From assembly GCA_963818645.1 (NCBI GenBank), contig CAWFTF010000009.1, forward strand, positions 1 to 64,000: a DNA stretch of 64,000 nucleotides. The letters run 5' to 3'. Below the pieces are notes generated by a model. The model was not told the DNA's origin, searched no databases, and saw only the letters and a list, made by a program, of their open reading frames with translations. The translations under genes and the position numbers were made by a program. Position 1 is the first letter of the stretch, and the number at the start of each line of letters is the position of its first letter. Shown here piece by piece: positions 17,913 to 26,321 of the stretch. Origin of the DNA: Gp6-AA40 sp963818645. Lineage in GTDB: Bacteria; Acidobacteriota; Vicinamibacteria; Vicinamibacterales; UBA2999.

Positions 17913-18811
17913 TGTCGTGTGCCGGTTGTCGACGTTGTTCGCGGCGCTGTCTTCATCAACTGCTCGAGCCGCTTCATGTACTCCGGGTACATCGTCTGCG
18001 CGCCCCCTTGCGATGCTTCGAACGGCAGGTTGTGCCGCGTCGCGTACTCAGGATGCGTCGTGCCAAGAGGATAGGACGGCACCTGTCCCTTCTCGAGTGA
18101 CGGTAGTTCTTCGGCGACTTCAAAAGGCTGCGGTGCGGGAATCGTCAGGTTGGGATCGCGTTTGAATGTCGCCGTGCGCACGAGCGGCTCGGTCAGGTAG
18201 ATCGGGTCCTCGACGATGATGGCGAGCGTGAGGAGGTCGCCATGCCGCCAGTAGTACTCCGTCATCACCGCGTACGGGCTCAGCGGGATGCCGTTGCGAT
18301 GGACGAAGCTGTACTTGATGTGGGTGGTCGTGACCTTGAGGCCGCCATCAACCCACTCTCCGGTCGAGAATCCCTGCCACAGATGTTCGGCGTACTTCGA
18401 CGGATGGGGACGGCCATCGAGCCAGATGGTGCGATCGGCGCGACCGAAGAGCCCGGTGATCGTATATGCGATGAGGCGCTCGGTCTTGGGATCGACGACG
18501 GTCCCCATGCGGAAGTCGGGGCGCGGCGCGCGCATCGAGTAGGTCACCGGGTGCGGGCGGCCCTGCCACTCGAGCAACGAGTGCATCGTCGGAGTCCAGC
18601 TCTCGGCGTGTTGCCGTGCGGCCTCGTTGAGCGGGATGCCCACGTACTCGCCGACTTCAACGCCAGGATCACCGCGGAGCGGCAGTTCTTCGTGATTGCC
18701 GAGATTCGCCGACCACATGCCGGCAAGATCCACCTGCTGGCCACGAGCCGGGGTTGCGACGAGGGTGAGCGCTGCCGCTGCACCGATCAGGAACGTCCGG
18801 GCCGTCATCAT
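17909..18811 (-). CDS. Secreted protein of an Acidobacteriota-expanded family, function unknown
   Basis: About 300 residues. The start is ATG 18811 (a second ATG follows at 18808), behind GGAGG; the frame is open further upstream but the signal peptide MMTARTFLIGAAAALTLVATPARGQQ begins here. The mature part starts VDLAGMWSANLGNHEE and contains YTITGLFGRADRTIWLDGRPHPS, HLWQGFSTGEWVDGGLKVTTTH and YYWRHGDLLTLAIIVEDP. The same pattern (WLDGRxHP, W-GxSxGxWxxxxLxVxTT) appears in the protein at 26322-27176. Its stop overlaps the next start by ATGA. Placed directly after the SoxC/cytochrome genes, it may be a periplasmic accessory; this is inference. Confidence 0.72.
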   Translation of the reverse strand: MMTARTFLIGAAAALTLVATPARGQQVDLAGMWSANLGNHEELPLRGDPGVEVGEYVGIPLNEAARQHAESWTPTMHSLLEWQGRPHPVTYSMRAPRPDFRMGTVVDPKTERLIAYTITGLFGRADRTIWLDGRPHPSKYAEHLWQGFSTGEWVDGGLKVTTTHIKYSFVHRNGIPLSPYAVMTEYYWRHGDLLTLAIIVEDPIYLTEPLVRTATFKRDPNLTIPAPQPFEVAEELPSLEKGQVPSYPLGTTHPEYATRHNLPFEASQGGAQTMYPEYMKRLEQLMKTAPRTTSTTGTRQ

Positions 18812-18863
18812 TCGACCTCCGGTCGCCGGGAATATACCACTACACAGAAATATCGAGTGTGGC

Positions 18864-19418
18864 TTATGGATAGTGTCCGAGCGGTCGTCGCTGTCCCGGC
18901 TTCCAATCGAGTTCAACCGCGACGAAGTTGTCGCGGTTGGGCATCTTGATCGTCGGCAACGTCGTCGCATCGAGGACAGCGTTCTCGTCGATCACTTCGT
19001 TCAGAAACAGCACGTAAGCAGTGGCTGCGTAGACTTCGTCTGGCGTCAGCGATCCCGGTTTCGTCGACGGCATCGCCCGGTTGATGAAGTCCCAGACCGT
19101 CGTCGCATACGGCACGAGGCTTCCCTGGATTTTCACTGGCTTGGAATTGCCAAGCGGGATGAGGCCGCGATGCAGTCGCGTGCCCGTGCCGTTCGGCCCG
19201 TGACACGACTGGCACTTCTGCGCGTAGACGGTAGCGCCGTCTTTCACGGTGCCGCGTCCCGGTGGCAACTGCTTGCCGGAGGGGGACACGGCCGTGTCGC
19301 GTGCCTTGACCTCCTCTGCGTTCGGTGTCGTTCCAAATCGATAGGTCGGTCCCTGCGCGAGAACACTGGCCGACGCGAAGAGCACGATCGCCGCCGCGAG
19401 CAGGTGTGAAGATCGCAT
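18864..19418 (-). CDS. soxD: Mono-haem cytochrome c, SoxD-like partner of the SoxC-type molybdoenzyme
   Basis: A 184-residue periplasmic cytochrome c with signal peptide (LLAAAIVLFASASVLAQ). One haem site CQSCHGPNGTG near residue 68-78, and the distal Met in RAMPSTKPGSLTPDEVYAATAYVLFLN near 115-140, the usual ending of class I cytochromes that serve sulfite/sulfane dehydrogenases. It begins one base after the stop of the amidohydrolase gene in the same operon as the SoxC-like gene. Classical SoxD carries two haem domains; only one is present here, so it may be closer to the cytochrome subunit of sulfite dehydrogenases. The gene symbol is given by context. Confidence 0.72.
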   Translation of the reverse strand: MRSSHLLAAAIVLFASASVLAQGPTYRFGTTPNAEEVKARDTAVSPSGKQLPPGRGTVKDGATVYAQKCQSCHGPNGTGTRLHRGLIPLGNSKPVKIQGSLVPYATTVWDFINRAMPSTKPGSLTPDEVYAATAYVLFLNEVIDENAVLDATTLPTIKMPNRDNFVAVELDWKPGQRRPLGHYP

Positions 19419-19419
19419 G

Positions 19420-20793
19420 TTAGTGTGCCGGTGGCATGAATCCGGTTCTCAGCGCGTGCCGATCGAGTTCCTTCCCTCTCAGGTAAACCTTCGAGAGACG
19501 CCGGGTGTTCGTGATGCCGTCGAGAGGGTTGGCGTCGAGCACGTTGAAGCTCGCTTCTTTCCCCACTGCCACTGTGCCCATTCGATCCAGATGGAGAATT
19601 CGCGCGTTGGTTCCGGTTGCGGCGACGATGGCTTCCATTGGCGTCATGCCGCAGCGCGTGTAGGCCTCGATCTGTTCGTGCGAGCCGAAACCGTCACCGG
19701 TTCCGTCGGTGCCCATGCCGATGATCATCCCCGCGTCATGAATCTTGCGCAAGTTGCGACAGTGCAGTTCGAAGAGCTCGTTGGGCGGATTGCCTTTGGC
19801 GTCGAGCTGCGCCAGCTGCGCGCGCATGCCCTCGATCTGTTTGGCTGGCTGCGTCTCTGCAAGCGACGTGATCGAGTCTTTCGTCGCAGGGACCGGGATG
19901 TTCGGACCGGACCACACTTTCGGATGTGCTTTCACCGCGGCGATGTACTCCTCGTCCACGTCTCGATCGCGCACGAGATGTACGAATCCATCGATGCCGG
20001 CGTTCAGAAGCTCCTTCGCATCGGCCAGCGCCGACGTTCGACTGAGATGGGCGAGGACCTCCATGCCGTTGGCATGTGCCTCCGCGATGATGGCGCGGTA
20101 AACGCCCGGCTGCAGCTTCGGGACGTCGCCATTGCGATCGTCGACCCAGATCTTCACGAAGCGCACGCCGCGTGCGTGCAGCTCACGCACGTGATCGCGT
20201 CCCTCGGTGGCTGTTCGCGCGCCGTAGGGGATCCCAAGCCGCGGCTCGCCGGTGGGACCACCGATCGGAGTTGCGGCGATGCCTTTCCCTACCGTGAGGA
20301 AGCGCGCCGCGTTCGGGATCACCTGATCGCGAAGCTCGTACGCCAACTCCTGATCCGCCTCGAGGCCCATGCTCAAGGTGGCGGCGACGCCGTAGTACGC
20401 GTAGCGCTGCAACACGTCAACGAGGATCTCGCGTCGATAGTTCGCCTTGCTGTTGCTGCCGTCCTTCTCGTCGATGAGGCCGATGTGATTGTGGCCGTCG
20501 ATCAAGGCCGGCATCACCGTCTTCCCCGAGAGATCCACGCGCGTCGCGCCTTGCGGCGGCTGACGCTGGCCCTGCTTGCCGACCCACGTGATCGCCTCGC
20601 CTTCGACGAGGAACGCCGCGTTGTCGATCGTGTTACCGTCGCCGACGATGAGCCGTGCGCCTTCGAACCAGGTCGCTGTGTTCGCACCGCGCTGCGCGTG
20701 GACGACTAGCGCGAACGCAAACGTTGCGACGAGGCACGAGAGAGCCCGAAGCCTGAAGCCCGAGGCCCGTGGCCCTCGATTAGAGAATTGCAT
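19420..20793 (-). CDS. Secreted amidohydrolase-family protein
   Basis: About 457 residues, metal-dependent hydrolase of the amidohydrolase (imidazolonepropionase-like) superfamily. ATG 20793, with GGGAG ten bases upstream, overlaps the end of the SoxC-like gene by 14 bases. After a short repeat-derived n-region comes the hydrophobic stretch LSCLVATFAFALVVHAQ (signal peptide). Motifs: DGHNHIGL (first metal His pair), VLAHLSRT (His), IDGFVHLVRD (His) and GTDGTGDGFG (Asp), then NARILHLDRMGTVAVGKEASFNVL near the C-terminus. Substrate unknown. Its place between the molybdoenzyme and its cytochrome is unusual. Confidence 0.87.
   Translation of the reverse strand: MQFSNRGPRASGFRLRALSCLVATFAFALVVHAQRGANTATWFEGARLIVGDGNTIDNAAFLVEGEAITWVGKQGQRQPPQGATRVDLSGKTVMPALIDGHNHIGLIDEKDGSNSKANYRREILVDVLQRYAYYGVAATLSMGLEADQELAYELRDQVIPNAARFLTVGKGIAATPIGGPTGEPRLGIPYGARTATEGRDHVRELHARGVRFVKIWVDDRNGDVPKLQPGVYRAIIAEAHANGMEVLAHLSRTSALADAKELLNAGIDGFVHLVRDRDVDEEYIAAVKAHPKVWSGPNIPVPATKDSITSLAETQPAKQIEGMRAQLAQLDAKGNPPNELFELHCRNLRKIHDAGMIIGMGTDGTGDGFGSHEQIEAYTRCGMTPMEAIVAATGTNARILHLDRMGTVAVGKEASFNVLDANPLDGITNTRRLSKVYLRGKELDRHALRTGFMPPAH
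20744..20778. repeat. Heptanucleotide tandem repeat (GCCCGAA family) inside a signal-peptide coding region
   Basis: Five units: GCCCGAA, GCCTGAA, GCCCGAG, GCCCGTG, GCCCTCG. They encode, on the minus strand, the Arg-rich n-region just before the hydrophobic core of the amidohydrolase signal peptide. Period is exactly seven bases. Confidence 0.75.
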
Positions 20794-22012
20794 TAACGAT
20801 GCTCCCATCCCGATTGACCTTCCAGGGTTGAATGCCGTTGAAGTGATCGGCCTGCAGGAAGTACTCGGGCGTCACGCCCAGCACCTTCGCCGCCTCGGCG
20901 ATCGTTGGCTGCACTTCGCCTTTTTCGTCGGTGCAGCGCGACTGCAGCACGACTTCCTCGCCGTTCCACTCCCACGCGAAACGGAATCGCGTGTGCGCGA
21001 ACCGAAGGACTGGATCCTGAAGCTGCGCTGGCCTGTAGGTCCGTCCACCGTCGACGGATACATCGACCTTAGTGACGGCGCCAGCTCCGGTCCACGCCAG
21101 ACCGGTGATTTCATAGAATCCGCGACCCGGCAGGCGCTGGCCTCCCGACGGGCGGGTGATGATCGATTTGGGGCCGAGCTCGAATCTGAAGCCGAGCGCC
21201 TTGCCAGTGGGCACGGTGTCGGCGTTGTTGCCGGCCTCGTGCCATGACATCGCAGGTTGATCGACGACGGCGATGCGGCTCAACCACTTCACGGATCGAA
21301 TCGCCTCCCAGCCCGGAACGACGAGTCGCACCGGATAGCCGTTGTGCGGGCGGACAGGCTCGCCATTCTGCGCGTACGCCACGAGCGTGTCGTCGATCGC
21401 TTTCACCATCGGCAGGCTCATCGTGTACTTGTTGGCGTCCGAGCCCTCGGCCACGATCCAGTTCCCGCCGCTCTGCACGCCGCACTCTTTCAGCAGGACC
21501 GACAGCAACACGCCTGTCCATTCGCTGCAGCTCGTTCGTCCGTGCACCGCCTGCACCGAATCGCCGTTCGGGCCTCGCAGTGGACGGCTGTTGGCGTTGC
21601 ACTCGAGGAAGTAGATCTTCGACACGGATGGAAAACGTTTCAATTCATCCATCGTGAAGGTGAGCGGCCGATCCACCATGCCGTGCACGAGCAGCCGGTG
21701 CTGCTGCGGATCGATATCCGGGATGCCGTTGACGTGATCCATCAGGAAGTGCAGGCCCGATGGCGTGATGATCCCGTCGAGATCCTGCAGCGGCGTCGTC
21801 AATGCCGTATCGGCGATCGGCGTTGCTGCGCCGAGTGATTTACGCACCGTAGCGTCGAATCGCGAGGGCTGCCCGTAGGCCAGCGTGTCCTTGAGGCGTG
21901 CATCGGCCTGAGGTGTCTGGGCGCCGACCGATTGCACGGCCCCCACCGCCAGACTCGCCAACGCGGCGCTCTCCGTCAGAAACTGCCGGCGATCGGAGTG
22001 GTGCGAGCCCAT
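20780..22012 (-). CDS. soxC: SoxC-like sulfite/sulfane dehydrogenase, molybdopterin subunit
   Basis: About 410 residues, periplasmic molybdenum enzyme of the sulfite oxidase family. ATG 22012 (MGSHHSDRRQFL) follows AAGGAG; the DRRQFLTESAALASLAVG segment is a Tat signal. The cofactor cysteine is C138 in YFLECNANSRP; GRTSCSEWTGVLLSVLL, PVRPHNGYPVRLVVPGWEAIRSVKWLSRI and SVDGGRTYRPA mark the oxidoreductase and dimerisation domains of SoxC. The enzyme oxidises sulfite or protein-bound sulfane and passes electrons to a cytochrome c, here the product of 18864-19418. No soxXYZAB genes are present in the window, so a stand-alone sulfite dehydrogenase is plausible. Confidence 0.88.
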   Translation of the reverse strand: MGSHHSDRRQFLTESAALASLAVGAVQSVGAQTPQADARLKDTLAYGQPSRFDATVRKSLGAATPIADTALTTPLQDLDGIITPSGLHFLMDHVNGIPDIDPQQHRLLVHGMVDRPLTFTMDELKRFPSVSKIYFLECNANSRPLRGPNGDSVQAVHGRTSCSEWTGVLLSVLLKECGVQSGGNWIVAEGSDANKYTMSLPMVKAIDDTLVAYAQNGEPVRPHNGYPVRLVVPGWEAIRSVKWLSRIAVVDQPAMSWHEAGNNADTVPTGKALGFRFELGPKSIITRPSGGQRLPGRGFYEITGLAWTGAGAVTKVDVSVDGGRTYRPAQLQDPVLRFAHTRFRFAWEWNGEEVVLQSRCTDEKGEVQPTIAEAAKVLGVTPEYFLQADHFNGIQPWKVNRDGSIVNAIL

Positions 22013-22087
22013 GGCGTCTCCTTCTTGTTTGCGGACGAGGCTATTCAAATGCCCCTTACGCTGGCTGTCAATCAAAGAACGGCGTCG

Positions 22088-22969
22088 TCATCGAGGTGAA
22101 TCCAGCACCGTGATTATCGCGGCCGAGTCCTGACGGGCCCCGCCGCGCTGCTGAAGTGTGTCGAGCACCTGCGCCGCGGCCGCGCTGGCCGGAAGCTCGA
22201 TGCCGTACTTGCGTGCGAGCTCCAGGACGATGTGAATGTCTTTGTGGTGGAGTCGAGACTCGACCTTCCCCTCGAAGTCGCGCGCGATCATCTTCGGCGC
22301 CTGCAGGTCGAGCATGCGGCTCGCGGCGAAGCCACCCATCATCGCTTCCTTCACTGCGCGCGGATCGACGCCCGCGCGCTCGGCGAGCAGCATCGCCTCG
22401 GCCGCGCCAAGCTGATTCACGATGGTGCAGATCTGATTGCATGCCTTGGCCACCTGGCCGGCGCCGCTCGGACCGATGTGCACGATGCTCTTCGCGTAAC
22501 ACGAGAGCAGCGGGCGCCCGCGATCGAACGCTGACTTCGATCCGCCGGCCATGATGGCGAGAGTGCCCGCTTCGGCGGCGGCTCCGCCGCCAGACACGGG
22601 GGCGTCGAGCATCTCGACATTCTGACGCTGCAGCTCGCTCGCAATCCGTCGCGCGCCTGCCGGATCGATCGTGCTGTGATCGATGACGAGCGAACCAGGC
22701 TGAATCGCGCTCGCGATTCCATTCTCACCGAGCACGACATCTTCGACCGCGCGCGTATCCGTGACCATCGTGAAGACGACACTGCTCGTCGCAGCCGCGT
22801 GTGCTGCGGACTCGCCAGCCGTTGCGCCTGCCTCCAGCAACGGTGTCATCGCCTCGCGTCGGCGTGCCCACACGGTGACCGTATGGCCGCACTTCAAGAG
22901 GTTCCGGACCATCGGCGCGCCCATGGTTCCCAGCCCGATGAATCCAATCGTCGTCGCCATATTGCTCAT
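22088..22969 (-). CDS. NAD(P)-dependent beta-hydroxyacid dehydrogenase (3-hydroxyisobutyrate dehydrogenase-like)
   Basis: A 293-residue cytosolic oxidoreductase. The Rossmann motif GFIGLGTMGAPM at residues 9-20, the substrate loop LDAPVSGGGAAAEAG at 121-135, and the catalytic lysine K175 in GQVAKACNQ define the family that includes 3-hydroxyisobutyrate dehydrogenase, tartronate semialdehyde reductase and glyoxylate/succinic semialdehyde reductases. The ending QRGGARQDSAAIITVLD is also typical. The exact substrate is not decided. ATG 22969 or the in-frame ATG 22960 could start it. It is divergent from dapC and may be the first gene of the SoxC operon (75 bases upstream of soxC). Confidence 0.87.
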   Translation of the reverse strand: MSNMATTIGFIGLGTMGAPMVRNLLKCGHTVTVWARRREAMTPLLEAGATAGESAAHAAATSSVVFTMVTDTRAVEDVVLGENGIASAIQPGSLVIDHSTIDPAGARRIASELQRQNVEMLDAPVSGGGAAAEAGTLAIMAGGSKSAFDRGRPLLSCYAKSIVHIGPSGAGQVAKACNQICTIVNQLGAAEAMLLAERAGVDPRAVKEAMMGGFAASRMLDLQAPKMIARDFEGKVESRLHHKDIHIVLELARKYGIELPASAAAAQVLDTLQQRGGARQDSAAIITVLDSPR

Positions 22970-22993
22970 TGTCAGATAGGATCGTCAGGTTTC

Positions 22994-24172
22994 GTGAACT
23001 TACGTCTGTCGCAGCTCCAGTCCTACCCATTTGAGAAGTTACGTGCGCTGCTGGCCGGCCTGACGCCGTCCGGAACGCCGGTTCGTCTGTCGATCGGTGA
23101 ACCACAGCACGCCACGCCCGATTTGATTCGCGATGCGCTCGTGCGGCATGTCGATGGACTCTCGGTCTATCCAACGACCGCAGGCAGCGATCGCTTGCGC
23201 GAGACCATTGCTGCGTGGTTCGTGCGACGGTATGGGCTGAAGCAGCTTGACCCTGCCACGGAGGTCCTGCCGGTGAACGGAACGCGCGAAGCGCTGTTCG
23301 CTTTTGGCCAGGCAGTGCTCGATACGTCGCGTGCGAATCCGGCGGTGGTGTCTCCGAATCCCTTCTATCAGATTTACGAAGGCGCGGCCCTGCTGGCCGG
23401 TGCAGAACCACTGTTTCTCAACCAGACCGATGGCAACGGCTTCGCGCTGGAACTGGATTCGCTGACCGAGCGCCAGTGGGAGCGGACGCAGTTGCTCTAT
23501 GTGTGTTCACCCGCAAACCCCTCGGGGCGGGTGTTGACGCTCGACGAATGGCGTGCGCTCTTCGAGCGCTCGGACCGCTATGGCTTCGTCATCGCGTCCG
23601 ATGAATGCTATTCGGAGATCTACGACGATCGCGCGCCGCTCGGCGCGCTCGAGGCCGCGCAGCAACTGGGTCGGGACGGGTTCCCGAACCTCGTGGTCTT
23701 CAATAGTCTGTCGAAGCGATCGAATGCGCCGGGGCTTCGATCTGGCGCTGTGGTCGGAGATCGACAGCTGCTCAAGCAGTTCCTCTTGTATCGCACCTAT
23801 CATGGGTGCGCGATGAGCCTTTCGGTGCAGCACGCCAGCATCGCGGCGTGGGACGATGAAGCGCATGTGTCTGAGAATCGGCGGCTGTATCGCCAGAAGT
23901 TCGACGCGCTCGTCCCCATGCTGCAGGGGGTGATGCACGCGCCGCGGCCGGAGGCTGGGTTCTATCTCTGGGCCCGTGTCCCGGGCGGCGACGATGAGGC
24001 GTTTGCGAAGGGGCTGTTTGCGGCGACACACGTGACGGTGCTGCCCGGGCAGTATCTGGCGCGCGATGCCCACGGCATCAATCCAGGACGCGGCTATGTC
24101 CGGATGGCACTCGTGCCTGAACTGTCGGAGTGCATCGAGGCCGCGCAGCGTATCGTCGCGTTCTGTGGTTGA
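22994..24172 (+). CDS. dapC: Succinyldiaminopimelate aminotransferase
   Basis: A 392-residue class I/II aminotransferase of the actinobacterial/proteobacterial DapC type, making N-succinyl-LL-2,6-diaminopimelate from the keto precursor with glutamate. GTG 22994 (MNLRLSQLQSYPFEKLRALL) is chosen because homologues start with this helix; the longer open frame is antisense to the neighbour. Motifs: RLSIGEPQH at 31-39, SVYPTTAGSDRLRE, YVCSPANPSGRVL at 169-181, ASDECYSEIY at 201-210, and the PLP lysine K241 in NSLSKRSNAPGLRSG. The assignment is strongly supported by dapD and dapE following directly. Confidence 0.93.
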   Translation: MNLRLSQLQSYPFEKLRALLAGLTPSGTPVRLSIGEPQHATPDLIRDALVRHVDGLSVYPTTAGSDRLRETIAAWFVRRYGLKQLDPATEVLPVNGTREALFAFGQAVLDTSRANPAVVSPNPFYQIYEGAALLAGAEPLFLNQTDGNGFALELDSLTERQWERTQLLYVCSPANPSGRVLTLDEWRALFERSDRYGFVIASDECYSEIYDDRAPLGALEAAQQLGRDGFPNLVVFNSLSKRSNAPGLRSGAVVGDRQLLKQFLLYRTYHGCAMSLSVQHASIAAWDDEAHVSENRRLYRQKFDALVPMLQGVMHAPRPEAGFYLWARVPGGDDEAFAKGLFAATHVTVLPGQYLARDAHGINPGRGYVRMALVPELSECIEAAQRIVAFCG

Positions 24173-24211
24173 CGTGCACCGATTAGACTGAACTTCCACT
24201 GCTGAACTGAC

Positions 24212-25036
24212 ATGACCACTCACACTCTGGAATCACTCATCGATGCGGCGTTCGAGCGCCGCGCAGACATCACGCCGGGCAATGTGCCGGCCGATCTGGC
24301 GCAGGCATTGTCCGAGATCGTCGGCGGCCTCAATGCCGGCCTCCTGCGTGTTGCCGAGAAGATCGACGGCACATGGGTGACGCATCAGTGGTTGAAAAAA
24401 GCCGTGCTGCTGTACTTCCGCGCGCACGACAACCGCGTGATCGACGGTGCCGCGACCACCTACTTCGACAAAGTGCCGATGCGCTTCGCCGGCCTGTCCG
24501 ACGCCGAGTTCAGGCAGGGCGGCTTTCGCGTGGTCCCGCCAGCCGTGGCGCGAACCGGGGCATTCATCGGACGCAATGTTGTCCTGATGCCGTCGTACGT
24601 GAACATCGGCGCCTACGTCGATGAGGGCACGATGGTGGACACGTGGGCAACCGTCGGCTCGTGCGCGCAGATCGGCAAGAACGTCCACCTGTCTGGTGGC
24701 GTCGGCATTGGCGGCGTGCTCGAGCCGCTGCAGGCCAACCCGACGATCATCGAGGATCACTGCTTCATCGGCGCGCGCTCCGAGATCGTCGAAGGGGTCA
24801 TCGTCGAAGCGCACTCGGTGATCTCGATGGGCGTGTTCATCGGTCAGAGCACGAAGATCTACGACCGCGCGTCCGGTGAAGTCCTCTACGGCCGAGTCCC
24901 GTCCGGGTCGGTCGTCGTGCCCGGAAGCTTGCCGTCGCCTGATGGCAAATACTCGCTCGCCTGCGCCGTCATCGTGAAGCGCGTGGACGCGCAGACGCGC
25001 GCCAAGACCTCCATCAACGAGCTGCTGCGGGCGTGA
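24212..25036 (+). CDS. dapD: 2,3,4,5-tetrahydropyridine-2,6-dicarboxylate N-succinyltransferase
   Basis: A 274-residue cytosolic enzyme, the usual DapD length. It transfers succinyl from succinyl-CoA to tetrahydrodipicolinate in diaminopimelate/lysine synthesis. The N-terminal helical domain (TLESLIDAAFERRADITP) is followed by the left-handed beta-helix of hexapeptide repeats (VNIGAYVDEGTMVDTWATVGSCAQIGK cut here, then VHLSGGVGIGGVLEP and IIEDHCFIGARSEIVEGVIV), and DRASGEVLYGRVPSGSVVVPG. ATG 24212 is 39 bases after dapC. Its TGA overlaps the dapE GTG by four bases, indicating translational coupling. Confidence 0.96.
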   Translation: MTTHTLESLIDAAFERRADITPGNVPADLAQALSEIVGGLNAGLLRVAEKIDGTWVTHQWLKKAVLLYFRAHDNRVIDGAATTYFDKVPMRFAGLSDAEFRQGGFRVVPPAVARTGAFIGRNVVLMPSYVNIGAYVDEGTMVDTWATVGSCAQIGKNVHLSGGVGIGGVLEPLQANPTIIEDHCFIGARSEIVEGVIVEAHSVISMGVFIGQSTKIYDRASGEVLYGRVPSGSVVVPGSLPSPDGKYSLACAVIVKRVDAQTRAKTSINELLRA

Positions 25037-26178
25037 CCGACATCCACGTCGAGACGCTGCACCTCGCCCGGCAGCTCATCGCGTGCCGCTCAATAACACC
25101 CGCTGATGGCGGAAGCCTCAGCCTGCTGGCCGATCGGCTGTCGTCGGCGGGCTTTGTGTGCGAGCGGATCGATCGCGGCGCGGTGGGCAACCTGTGGGCC
25201 CGTCACGGATCCACGGGACCGCTCGTCTGTCTCGCGGGTCATGTCGATGTCGTGCCCACCGGTCCAGTAGGCGAGTGGACGAGCGATCCGTTCACGCCGA
25301 CAGAGCGCGGCGGCCTTCTGTATGGACGCGGCGCCGCCGACATGAAAGCGTCGGTCGCCGCCATGGTCACGGCGGCCGAGCGCGTCGCTCGCGCGGGTGA
25401 TCGGGCTGGCTCGATCGCGATTCTCTTGACGTCGGACGAAGAAGGTGACGCAGTTGACGGTACGGCGGCAGTGGTCGCAACACTGCACGCACGGGGCGAG
25501 ACGATCGACGCGTGCATCGTCGGGGAGCCAACGTCGACGGAACACTTCGGCGACACGATCAAGAACGGTCGCCGCGGATCCTTGAACGGACGGCTGCGTG
25601 TGCACGGCCAGCAATGTCACATCGCGTATCCCGAGCGCGGCCGCAATCCCATCCACGATGCTGCGCCCGCACTGGAGGCGCTGATCGCCACCGAATGGGA
25701 CCGCGGCAACGAATACTTTCAGCCCACGAGCTTCCAGATCTCGAATATCCATGCCGGCACCGGCGCGAGCAACATCATTCCCGGCACGCTGGAGGTCTCG
25801 TTCAATTTCCGCTTCTCGTCGGCATCGTCGGCACCCGCGCTGCAGGCGCGCGTGTCCGAGATTCTCGATCGCCATCGTCTGCAGTACGAGCTCCAGTGGA
25901 CGCTGATCGGCGAACCGTTTCTCACGCAACGGGGTCCGCTCGTGGAGGCCCTCGCCGCGGCGGTGCACGCGGTCGTGGGCGTGCAGCCTGCGCTTTCGAC
26001 AAGCGGCGGGACGTCTGACGGGCGCTTCCTGGCAAAGCTCGCGCGCGAAGTCGTCGAGTTCGGGCCGCTCAACGAGTCGATTCACAAGATCGACGAGCAT
26101 GTCCGCGTCGCCGATCTCGAGCCGCTCTCGACGATCTACGAGCGGACGATCCTCTCAATCTGGAACCGAGCCGGGTAG
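25033..26178 (+). CDS. dapE: Succinyl-diaminopimelate desuccinylase
   Basis: A 381-residue di-zinc M20 peptidase-family enzyme that releases succinate to give LL-diaminopimelate. GTG 25033 overlaps dapD. Metal and catalytic motifs: LAGHVDVVPTGPVGEW near residue 72 (first His and Asp), GRGAADMKASVAAM near 105 (bridging Asp), TSDEEGDAVDGT near 136 (catalytic Glu pair), IHAGTGASNIIPG near 238 (dimerisation) and GPLNESIHKIDEHV near the end (last His). Complete and unbroken. With dapC and dapD it forms a three-step pathway operon; dapA, dapB and dapF are not in the window. Confidence 0.96.
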   Translation: MTDIHVETLHLARQLIACRSITPADGGSLSLLADRLSSAGFVCERIDRGAVGNLWARHGSTGPLVCLAGHVDVVPTGPVGEWTSDPFTPTERGGLLYGRGAADMKASVAAMVTAAERVARAGDRAGSIAILLTSDEEGDAVDGTAAVVATLHARGETIDACIVGEPTSTEHFGDTIKNGRRGSLNGRLRVHGQQCHIAYPERGRNPIHDAAPALEALIATEWDRGNEYFQPTSFQISNIHAGTGASNIIPGTLEVSFNFRFSSASSAPALQARVSEILDRHRLQYELQWTLIGEPFLTQRGPLVEALAAAVHAVVGVQPALSTSGGTSDGRFLAKLAREVVEFGPLNESIHKIDEHVRVADLEPLSTIYERTILSIWNRAG

Positions 26179-26321
26179 GCGAAGTCGGGCAATTACTCGA
26201 GTCGCACGCCTGGGAGCGTGGCACCCAGAAGTAATCCGAACTGACCACTGCCGCGCTGACACTGCCAACCGACAGGCCGAGCGGATACACTGGTCGGCGT
26301 CTTTTTTCAGGAGCTTCATAT

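Noticed and set aside
22676..22993. Upstream extension of dapC
   Set aside because: It is antisense to the NAD(P)-dependent dehydrogenase, and DapC proteins begin at the GTG 22994 helix.
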